Below, in pieces: positions 1 through 5,006 of a DNA stretch of 5,006 nt. The notes beneath the pieces were generated by a model. It was not told where the DNA came from, ran no database searches, and worked only from the letters and a program-made list of their open reading frames with translations. Source of the stretch: Desulfobulbaceae bacterium. GTDB taxonomy: Bacteria > Desulfobacterota > Desulfobulbia > Desulfobulbales > Desulfocapsaceae. The DNA is taken from positions 1-5,006 of the forward strand of contig JAUVON010000229.1 of assembly GCA_030599175.1 (NCBI GenBank). Direction: 5' to 3'. The translations under genes were made by a program, and so were the position numbers. The stretch's first letter is position 1; each line of letters opens with the position of its first letter.

Positions 1-1626
1 GAAGTAATTAAACATGCATTTTTACCCGCCATTATCTCTTATATCGCCCTTGTCTACATAGTGCATCTGGAAGCGTGCAAGATGGGGCTGGAGGGAATGG
101 AGAGGAAAAAGGTCAAGACATTACCTCAGAGTCTTATCAGTTTTGTGGTTACTATACTGTCCATTATTATTATGGGAGGGGTTACTTATTACGGGCTTGG
201 CTGGATCAAGACAGTTGCGGGGGACTCCACTATCTGGGTAGTCTGCATCCTTCTTGCGGTATCGTATCTTTTCCTTCTCTGGTATGCCTGCAAAGTGCCG
301 GAACTTGATACAAGCACCGATATAAAAGAACTGCCGGAACTTGGCCCGACGGCGCAGGCCGGATACTATTTTCTCCTGCCTGTTGTTGTGTTGATGTGGT
401 GCCTCACAGTGGAACGTCTGTCACCATCTCTTTCCGCCTTTTGGGCGACGATGTTGATGTTTGTTATCGTTCTCACCCAGCATCCTTTGAAGGGGATTTT
501 CAGAAAAGCCCAGGGAGAAGAGTTTGCGCTTAAACGTGGCTGGAAGGATATGATTGACGGTATGGTTTCCGGTGCCAAGAATATGATTGGCATTGGTGTG
601 GCAACTGCCGTCGCCGGTGTTGTTGTCGGTACTGTAACCCTTACCGGAATCGGCCTGGTTATGACCGAGTTTGTTGAATTTATTTCCGGCGGTAATCTGA
701 TGCTGATACTTGTCTTTACTGCTGTTATCAGCCTTATTCTCGGGATGGGACTTCCGACTACGGCAAATTACATAGTTGTATCCACATTAATGGCACCGGT
801 TATTGTTGGTCTCGGTGCTCAGAACGGCCTTATCGTACCTCTTATTGCCGTGCATCTTTTTGTCTTTTATTTTGGCATTCTGGCAGATGATACTCCCCCT
901 GTCGGTCTTGCAGCTTTTGCTGCTGCGGGTATCTCGGGGGGTGATCCCATACGAACGGGTATCCAGGGCTTTGCTTATGATATCCGTACCGCCATTCTAC
1001 CTTTTATTTTTATCTTTAATACCGAACTTCTGATGATCGGAATTGATAACTGGTTTCATTTCCTTATTGTGGTTATCGGAGCTGTGCTGGCAATGCTCAT
1101 CTTTGCGGCCGGTACTCAAGGGTGGTTTCTCACCAGGAACCGGTGGTGGGAAACAGGAGCATTGATTCTTATCGCCCTTATACTCTTCAGACCTGGATTG
1201 GTCTGGGATAAGTTTTTCCCGCCATTGATTGAGAAACCGGCAACAGAGCTGGTGCAGATTCTAGGTGAAGTTGACCCCGGCTCCCAGCTCCGTTTGAAGA
1301 TGAAAGGAGAAAAGGATAATGGTGATGAGTTTGAAAAGACCGTCATGCTGCAGGTTGGTGATGAAGCAACAGGTGAAGAACGGTTAAGTACCATGGGTAT
1401 TGAAACCCGGGATGAAGAGGGAAAGATCATTGTCGACCTGGTTGCTTTTGCCAGCCCGGCAGAAAAGGCTAAAATTGATTTTGATCAGGAAATTCTTTCG
1501 ATCCAGATGAAAGCTGATCGACCACCCAAACAGATTATGTTTTTTCCGGCATTTCTACTCCTGGCTTTAATCTGGAAATTCCAGAAGGGTCGTATAAGGA
1601 AAGATGAAGAGCTTGCAGCAGTATAG
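1..1626 (+). CDS. TRAP transporter fused permease (4TM/12TM, TAXI type), 3' part, with C-terminal DUF3394-like extension
   Basis: This is the inner-membrane permease of a tripartite ATP-independent periplasmic transporter, which imports organic acids or similar solutes using an ion gradient and a periplasmic binding protein. The frame is open from base 1, so the start and the N-terminal part lie outside the window; 541 residues are seen. The fragment opens with VHLEACKMGL, typical of the large subunit in TAXI-type fusions. It carries the DctM signatures LGMGLPTTANY (about residues 246-256) and HLFVFYFGILADDTPPVGLAAF-like sequence (about 285-306), then GISGGDPIRTG, between many hydrophobic helices. 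From about residue 405 to 525 there is a charged, soluble, PDZ-like stretch (ASPAEKAKIDFDQEI) followed by one more membrane helix and a basic tail. This resembles the DUF3394 extension known on some DctM proteins. Substrate cannot be told. The binding protein gene is expected upstream, and the stress protein gene follows 43 bases downstream. Confidence 0.93.
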   Translation, partial: EVIKHAFLPAIISYIALVYIVHLEACKMGLEGMERKKVKTLPQSLISFVVTILSIIIMGGVTYYGLGWIKTVAGDSTIWVVCILLAVSYLFLLWYACKVPELDTSTDIKELPELGPTAQAGYYFLLPVVVLMWCLTVERLSPSLSAFWATMLMFVIVLTQHPLKGIFRKAQGEEFALKRGWKDMIDGMVSGAKNMIGIGVATAVAGVVVGTVTLTGIGLVMTEFVEFISGGNLMLILVFTAVISLILGMGLPTTANYIVVSTLMAPVIVGLGAQNGLIVPLIAVHLFVFYFGILADDTPPVGLAAFAAAGISGGDPIRTGIQGFAYDIRTAILPFIFIFNTELLMIGIDNWFHFLIVVIGAVLAMLIFAAGTQGWFLTRNRWWETGALILIALILFRPGLVWDKFFPPLIEKPATELVQILGEVDPGSQLRLKMKGEKDNGDEFEKTVMLQVGDEATGEERLSTMGIETRDEEGKIIVDLVAFASPAEKAKIDFDQEILSIQMKADRPPKQIMFFPAFLLLALIWKFQKGRIRKDEELAAV

Positions 1627-1656
1627 GATGTAATTGATAGAAAATATCAACCTTGC

Positions 1657-1661
1657 AGGGG
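1657..1661 (+). promoter_or_regulatory. Ribosome binding site of the universal stress protein gene
   Basis: AGGGG lies 8 bases before the ATG at 1670 and supports that start. No promoter or terminator is visible in the 43 bases after the TRAP permease stop, so co-transcription with the permease is likely. Confidence 0.55.
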
Positions 1662-1669
1662 TATAACTA

Positions 1670-2173
1670 ATGGTAAAAAAAATACTGGTTCCCATCGCCT
1701 TTTCAAAATACTCCCAGGGTATTTTGAACTATGCTGCGGGAATTGCTGAATCTTTCGGCGCAGAACTGCTGGTGGTCAATGTTATCAATGAGCGTGATCT
1801 GGCTGCTGTTGATAAGATAAGTTCTTTTGGCTATAAGGTGGATGTTGAGCATTACCTCGAGACTATAAAGAAAGAAAGACGAGAGGAACTGAAAAAACTG
1901 ACGGAATCAATGACTCTGCCGGATAATCGGGTCTCCTTTTCTTTCAAGGCCGGTGATCCCACGGATGAGTTGCTGAAACTTGTTGTCGATAAAAATATTG
2001 ATATGGTTATTATGGGTGTTAAGACTCGTGAACTACGACATATTTTTGCCGGGTCAGTTGCTGAGAGGATGTTTCAAAAATGTCCTGTTACCATCGTTTC
2101 CTATCGGGAAGGTGAGATATCAGAACAACTACTGAAAAAGATTGCGAAACACAGGAGAAATGCAAAAGAGTGA
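1670..2173 (+). CDS. Universal stress protein (UspA family), divergent nucleotide-binding motifs
   Basis: Cytoplasmic UspA-fold protein of 167 residues, slightly longer than the usual 140-160. The N-terminus KKILVPIAFSKYS matches the first strand and loop of the family, and the C-terminal part has GVKTRELRHIFAGSVAERM followed by the last strand CPVTIVSY. Two features diverge from ATP-binding members. The acidic residue normally found after the first strand (VPxD) is alanine (Ala10). The motif G-x2-G-x9-G-[ST] is altered to G116-x2-T119 with one residue fewer before G128-S129. Nucleotide binding may therefore be weak or absent. A basic helix-like insertion (about residues 60-80) and a charged C-terminal tail (about 147-167) are extra. 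It sits directly after a TRAP permease. In Halomonas elongata the UspA protein TeaD, encoded next to the ectoine TRAP transporter TeaABC, regulates that transporter, so a similar job is plausible here but inferred only from position. Confidence 0.9.
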   Translation: MVKKILVPIAFSKYSQGILNYAAGIAESFGAELLVVNVINERDLAAVDKISSFGYKVDVEHYLETIKKERREELKKLTESMTLPDNRVSFSFKAGDPTDELLKLVVDKNIDMVIMGVKTRELRHIFAGSVAERMFQKCPVTIVSYREGEISEQLLKKIAKHRRNAKE

Positions 2174-2190
2174 TACTATCTTTACCCGTT

Positions 2191-2230
2191 TGAATCCGTG
2201 AGGCTGCAACGTTGCGGCCTCACGGATTCA
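2191..2230. terminator. Large hairpin between converging genes, probable bidirectional terminator
   Basis: The arms 2191-2204 and 2217-2230 are perfectly complementary over 14 bp (TGAATCCGTGAGGC and its reverse complement). The 12-base centre contains the self-complementary GCAACGTTGC, so the stem can lengthen by a G-U and two or more further pairs. It begins 17 bases after the stress protein stop and, on the other strand, lies 27 bases after the rhodanese gene stop. Neither side has a run of T, so it is not a textbook intrinsic terminator. It could instead act as a 3' RNA-stabilising or Rho-assisting structure. Confidence 0.6.
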
Positions 2231-2257
2231 CTTAAGCGAGGTTGTGTTCAGTGACTA

Positions 2258-3577
2258 TTAGGGTCTGAGTATTTCGCAGTCACACTCTGCTTCTTCAATA
2301 TTGAGAAGAAGAAACTTTACGTCAAAGCCATTCTTCTTCAACTCCTGGTACGCCATATCCGCGCGTGCGCCGGTACTGCAATGTACGTAGATCTTTTTGT
2401 CCTTGGGTAGCTCGTTCATCCTGCTGGTGATTTCATCAAGTGGTATATTTGTGGTATTTTTGAAAATTCCCAGTTCCGCCACTTCTTCTTTGGTTCTTGA
2501 ATCGATAACAAAAACGTTGGGATCCCCGCCGTCGGTTGCTTTCTTGAAGTCAGCTACTGATACTTCACCTTTGCCCAGTATTCTCTGCCATCGTATTTCT
2601 GTGGAGGCAATTGGTCCGATTTCAATTGCACCACCTGCAGAAACCCAGCCCGCATAGTTACCCGGTACCAGAGCGACATGCTTGAAGCCGTCACTGCGAA
2701 GGTCATCCACCGCATCGGTAGCCTCTTCTTGGTCGTCGCTGTACAGAATGACAGGGGCATTCCTCGGGATATCATCAATCCTATCCTCAAGGTCATCATA
2801 TGGTATTGATACAGCCCGTTTAATCCGTCCTTCTACTGCTTTATGGCTTGCACGGATATCAATGAGGACGATATTTCCCGTATCAATGTATCCCTTTGAG
2901 GTGTAAGTGGGATATCCTGCCTTAGACCATGCAGGCTCACCTTCAAGATATACACGAACATTTTTATAACCTAATTTCTTCGCCAGACCGGCGTTTGTGG
3001 TGGACATGCCTCAGGTGGGGCCTCCACAGTAAAAAACGAGGAGCTGTTCTTTGTTTGCCGGCAAAACGGTTTCTTTTCCCATTTTCATTTCTGGAACAGG
3101 AATAGAAATAGCACCTGGGAGACGAGCCTGGGCATACCGGCTTGCAGGGCGTGCATCAATGACTGTCATATCGGCGTGGTTTTCATATAATCCGCGAAGT
3201 TCCTCGGTTTTTATTTCTGTAACGCCTGCAGGGAGTTTTGCAAGTTTTGGTTTAATGATGGTGGCAAATTTTTCCCCGTCTTTCACATCATATTTGATGA
3301 TTGCCGCTGAACCTTTTTTAGCAAATTCGATACCCTTGGTATTGTCATCGAATTTAAGCATGACGGTTTTTGCCTTGTCACCTTTTCCTACTACGATGGA
3401 GATAGATTTTGCTTTATTGGACTTTCCGGCAATTTTTCCTTTCAGGACATTTTCAGCCTGTTCTACGGCCGGTTTTACAGCAGTGGCTGTTTCCTGGGGT
3501 TTCTCAGCTGCACAGCCAGCTAAGGCCAAGAGAGCGATAATCCCGAAAATAAAGAACTTTTTGGGGTGGTTCTGCAT
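2258..3577 (-). CDS. Selenocysteine-containing triple-rhodanese lipoprotein (in-frame UGA at 3011-3013 read as Sec189)
   Basis: A 439-residue envelope lipoprotein if the UGA is read through. Residues 1-22 are a signal peptide ending in lipobox LAGC (Cys22). Residues about 44-110 form a small lysine-rich, strand-rich domain that I do not recognise. Rhodanese domain 1 (about 120-220) has VIDARPASRY and the active loop C184-GGPT-Sec189-G, then KLGYKNVRVYLEGEPAW. Domain 2 (about 230-320) has lost the catalytic cysteine (LYSDDQEEA around 278-285). Domain 3 (about 339-430) has an intact loop CSTGAR starting at Cys400. The C-terminus has a CDC pair (432 and 434). Frame and homology continue unbroken through the UGA: the second half of domain 1 lies after it. 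A SECIS-like hairpin follows. ATG 3577 has a strong Shine-Dalgarno. The likely role is thiol or selenol redox or sulfur/selenium transfer outside the cytoplasm; the substrate is unknown. Alternatives are a nonsense mutation, a sequencing error, or two genes (3577-3011 and 3007-2258), all less consistent with the domain split. Confidence 0.85.
2969..3013 (-). promoter_or_regulatory. Putative bacterial SECIS element with its UGA (Sec) codon
   Basis: On the minus-strand mRNA, UGA (3013-3011) is followed by a hairpin with stem CGCC (2993-2990) / GGCG (2984-2981) and a five-base loop GGUCU (2989-2985). The two loop G residues lie 22 and 23 nt after the UGA. In Escherichia coli fdhF the SECIS loop AGGUCU carries its GG about 19-20 nt after UGA, and bacterial SECIS models require a G at the start of a small apical loop at about this distance. 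A weak lower stem is possible between ACC (3001-2999) and GGU (2971-2969). The structure lies inside the coding region, as expected for bacteria, where SelB binds the loop. Folding was done by eye. Confidence 0.75.
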
Positions 3578-3806
3578 AACTTCCTCCTTCTTGAATGAAC
3601 GATTGATTGTGGTACGGGCTAGCTACACTGTGGGAATATATATTAGACGCATAAGAATTAAAAGAAATAATTAAATTACCTGACGTAAAAAAACAGAGTG
3701 GCCGTATATATTTCCGATTGTGGCCATACTTGTTATTAAAGATAAAGTAAGGTAATTTGCTGGTAATAGAGATCGGGTACTTTCTCTCTTTTTCAATAAT
3801 TCGACA
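3578..3806. other. Divergent intergenic region with short repeats and probable promoters
   Basis: This 229-base A+T-rich stretch separates the divergently transcribed selenoprotein and plsY genes, so it should hold both promoters. No convincing sigma-70 pair is seen. Towards plsY, TTGTTA (3730-3735) and TAATTT (3753-3758) with a 17-base spacer is a weak candidate. Towards the selenoprotein, TATATT (complement of 3635-3640) could be a -10 but lacks a good -35. Short repeats present are GTGGCC-[GA]-TA at 3698 and 3720 (22 bases apart, about two helical turns), GGTAAT at 3751 and 3762 (11 apart), and AAATTACC (3673-3680) opposed to GGTAATTT (3751-3758). No coding frame here looks real. Confidence 0.4.
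3583..3589 (-). promoter_or_regulatory. Strong Shine-Dalgarno of the selenoprotein gene
   Basis: The minus strand reads AAGGAGG five bases before the ATG at 3577-3575, fixing that start. By contrast, the internal ATG at 3007, which would start the downstream half as a separate gene, has only GGAGG 13 bases away, which is poorly spaced and itself encodes the Cys-Gly-Gly of the active loop. Confidence 0.85.
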
Positions 3807-4406
3807 ATGATAATGAACTTCATTTTTCCTTTAATTGGGTATTTTCTGGGAGCTGTGCCGTTTGGTCTTGTAATCAGTAAGATGGTTGGAAGAGATGTAC
3901 GAACGGAGGGGAGCCGTAATATCGGTGCAACCAATGTAAACAGGGTATTGGGCAGGAAACTGGGGTTTCTCACGCTTGTCTGTGACTGCTTAAAGGGTTT
4001 TTTACCTATATATCTTGCAGCCCTATTTTTGCCGGAGTCGGAAAACAAGGAGTTAATTGTCGTAACAACTGGAATTATGGCAGTAGTCGGCCATATGTTC
4101 CCAGTCTATCTTGGCTTTAAAGGGGGAAAGGGGGTTGCGACGGCTCTCGGGGTTTTTCTTTTTCTCTCTCCTGGTGCAATTCTCATCAGCCTGGGTGTGT
4201 TTATCGCTGCGGTAACCTTATCCGGTTTCGTTTCTGCCGGATCTCTTCTGGCGTCAGGCCTGATACCTGTATGGCTGTGGTTGCTTGGTTCGTCAAAAAT
4301 TGCCATTGTGGCTGCCGCCATAATTGGTCTGCTTATCTGGATTAAACATCACGAGAATATACAGAGATTACTTCAGGGCAATGAAAAAAGCTGGAGAAAA
4401 AAGTGA
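3807..4406 (+). CDS. plsY: Acyl-phosphate:glycerol-3-phosphate acyltransferase PlsY
   Basis: Integral inner-membrane enzyme of 199 residues that transfers the acyl group from acyl-phosphate to the sn-1 position of glycerol-3-phosphate, giving lysophosphatidate, the first step of phospholipid synthesis in the PlsX/PlsY route. All family motifs are present: GAVPFGLVISKMVGRDVRT with GSRNIGATNVNR and the following CDCLKG near the N-terminus; GHMFPVYLGFKGGKGVAT in the middle (the glycine-rich phosphate-binding loop); and IWIKHHENIQRLLQGNE at the C-terminus. Five or so hydrophobic helices lie between them and the length is normal. The usual GSGN is GSRN here. The start could be ATG 3807 or ATG 3813; family members commonly begin as from 3813 (MNFIFPLIGYFLG). 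Neither has a visible Shine-Dalgarno, and no other start codon exists in frame before the upstream stop at 3753. It is monocistronic as far as seen and converges with the downstream lipoprotein gene. Confidence 0.95.
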   Translation: MIMNFIFPLIGYFLGAVPFGLVISKMVGRDVRTEGSRNIGATNVNRVLGRKLGFLTLVCDCLKGFLPIYLAALFLPESENKELIVVTTGIMAVVGHMFPVYLGFKGGKGVATALGVFLFLSPGAILISLGVFIAAVTLSGFVSAGSLLASGLIPVWLWLLGSSKIAIVAAAIIGLLIWIKHHENIQRLLQGNEKSWRKK

Positions 4407-4425
4407 GTCGACATGACCGTCCAGC
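4384..4425 (-). terminator. Possible intrinsic terminator of the right-hand lipoprotein gene
   Basis: On the minus strand, GCTGGA (complement of 4420-4425) can pair with TCCAGC (complement of 4390-4395) and is followed directly by six T (complement of 4384-4389). The 24-base loop is long and the stem is only 6 bp, so the call is tentative. It begins a few bases after the lipoprotein stop codon and overlaps the last codons of plsY. Confidence 0.3.
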
Positions 4426-4428
4426 CTC

Positions 4429-5006
4429 CTAGAGGAGTTTTGCTGTTTTCATGCTCTTTATGATGATATCCGCATTTTCCTCCACTATCTTTTGCGAGGA
4501 TGGCGGATTGAAGCTTTCAGTAGAGCCTGCCCATATCATCACATTGGGAATGAGAGAGAAGACTGTTGTTTCCAGTTTCACTATAGTGTCAATTGTCGTA
4601 TATCCCGGAGAATATACAGCACGATGTGACATGCCGTAATAATCGTAGAACCCATGGCGGTAACCATACATCGGCTCATAATGAACAGTAGACGGAACAT
4701 GGCGTTCCTTCTCTTTTACTCCTACAAGGGTAGCGATAAGGGCACCATCAGCACCGGATTTATGTACGGCATCTTCTATAATACTTTTATCCTTATAGTC
4801 GGCAGGGTCTGATATCATGGTGTAACCGGCAACGCCTTCGATGCCGTTTGTGTTCAAACGAACGACAACCGTGTCCTCGTAAATCCGTCGCTGCTGCTCA
4901 TTGCGCATGACACCTAGAACCAGGATTTTTGTCAGCGGCTGCCCTGTAAAATTCGGCTCGCTCCAGCTCTCGACTAATTTGGTGGACGAGCATCCGGTTA
5001 AGGTGA
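4429..5006 (-). CDS. Conserved hypothetical lipoprotein, 5' end outside the window
   Basis: The frame stays open to the right edge, so the real start is beyond 5006; the internal ATG at 4908 is not the start. The visible N-terminus reads TLTGCSSTKLVESW, with lipobox LTGC (Cys codon 4992-4990), so the mature lipoprotein has 187 residues. It continues with a pattern I recognise from uncharacterised proteobacterial envelope lipoproteins: a short SWSEPNFTGQPLTKILVLGV strand region, then a RRIYEDTVVVRLNTNGIEGV segment, then SGADGALIATLVGVKEKE. Next is a Tyr/His/Gly-rich linker (YGYRHGFYDYYG), then TTIDTIVKLETTVFSLIPNVMIWAGSTESFNP with a final helix. These resemble a small alternating alpha/beta domain followed by beta strands. 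Function is unknown; an outer-membrane or periplasmic location is inferred. It converges on plsY with 22 bases between the two stops. Confidence 0.85.
   Translation of the reverse strand, partial: TLTGCSSTKLVESWSEPNFTGQPLTKILVLGVMRNEQQRRIYEDTVVVRLNTNGIEGVAGYTMISDPADYKDKSIIEDAVHKSGADGALIATLVGVKEKERHVPSTVHYEPMYGYRHGFYDYYGMSHRAVYSPGYTTIDTIVKLETTVFSLIPNVMIWAGSTESFNPPSSQKIVEENADIIIKSMKTAKLL

Noticed and set aside
1116..1430. Minus-strand open frame of 104 codons within the TRAP gene
   Set aside because: It is a shadow of the permease coding sequence; serine- and proline-rich with no family resemblance.
2258..3007. A separate 249-residue rhodanese gene starting at ATG 3007
   Set aside because: It would start in the middle of a rhodanese domain, has a poorly spaced ribosome binding site, and is in phase with the upstream frame across a single UGA. 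It is better read as the downstream part of one selenoprotein gene.
3011..3577. A truncated rhodanese pseudogene ending at the UGA
   Set aside because: The frame on both sides is intact with no other lesions, the UGA is at a likely Cys position, and a SECIS-like hairpin follows. Random decay would not be expected to give all three.
3051..3674. Plus-strand open frame of 207 codons
   Set aside because: It is antisense to the selenoprotein gene, its product has no recognisable motif, and the opposite strand has clear lipobox and rhodanese signatures.
3671..4048. Minus-strand open frame of 125 codons
   Set aside because: It overlaps plsY antisense, and its composition is that of a shadow frame with no recognisable domain.
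4426..4441. Small hairpin CTCC-TAGA-GGAG followed by TTTT as a plsY terminator
   Set aside because: A four-base stem and four T are too weak to call, and it overlaps the end of the opposing lipoprotein gene.
4429..4908. Lipoprotein gene starting at ATG 4908
   Set aside because: The frame remains open upstream to the window edge and encodes a lipobox and a conserved-looking N-terminal segment, so the ATG is an internal methionine.

Overview
The window reads as ordinary chromosomal DNA of a Gram-negative, probably anaerobic bacterium. The best guess is a deltaproteobacterium (Desulfobacterota or Desulfuromonadota type). The reasons are a fused TRAP permease of the TAXI type with a C-terminal extension, a neighbouring universal stress protein, two lipoproteins with clear lipoboxes, and a strong selenoprotein candidate, since selenoproteins are frequent in that group. 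This placement is an inference; there is no rRNA or phylogenetic marker to settle it.

Layout: (1) 1-1626 (+) is the 3' part of a TRAP transporter 4TM/12TM fusion permease, open at the left edge. (2) 1670-2173 (+) is a universal stress protein, 43 bases downstream and probably in the same operon. (3) 2191-2230 is a 40-bp near-perfect palindrome between converging genes. (4) 2258-3577 (-) is the highlight: one 439-residue lipoprotein with three rhodanese domains, interrupted by an in-frame UGA at 3011-3013. The reading frame continues on both sides of the UGA without loss of homology. The UGA falls in the first rhodanese active-site loop, where I expect a cysteine (CGGPT-UGA-G), and a 4-bp hairpin with loop GGUCU follows, with its GG 22-23 nt after the UGA, as in a bacterial SECIS. 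I therefore read it as selenocysteine. A conventional gene caller would split the gene into 3577-3011 and 3007-2258. (5) 3578-3806 is an A+T-rich divergent intergenic region with short repeats. (6) 3807-4406 (+) is plsY, the acyl-phosphate:glycerol-3-phosphate acyltransferase. (7) 4429-5006 (-) is a conserved hypothetical lipoprotein whose signal peptide runs off the right edge.

Functionally, the TRAP permease and stress protein form one likely unit (organic-acid uptake with a possible nucleotide- or stress-linked regulator). The selenoprotein is a stand-alone transcription unit with its own strong ribosome binding site, and would act in the envelope in sulfur, selenium or thiol redox chemistry. 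PlsY serves phospholipid synthesis. UGA is the normal stop of both the stress protein gene and plsY, so UGA is not globally reassigned here; the recoding in the rhodanese gene must be local.
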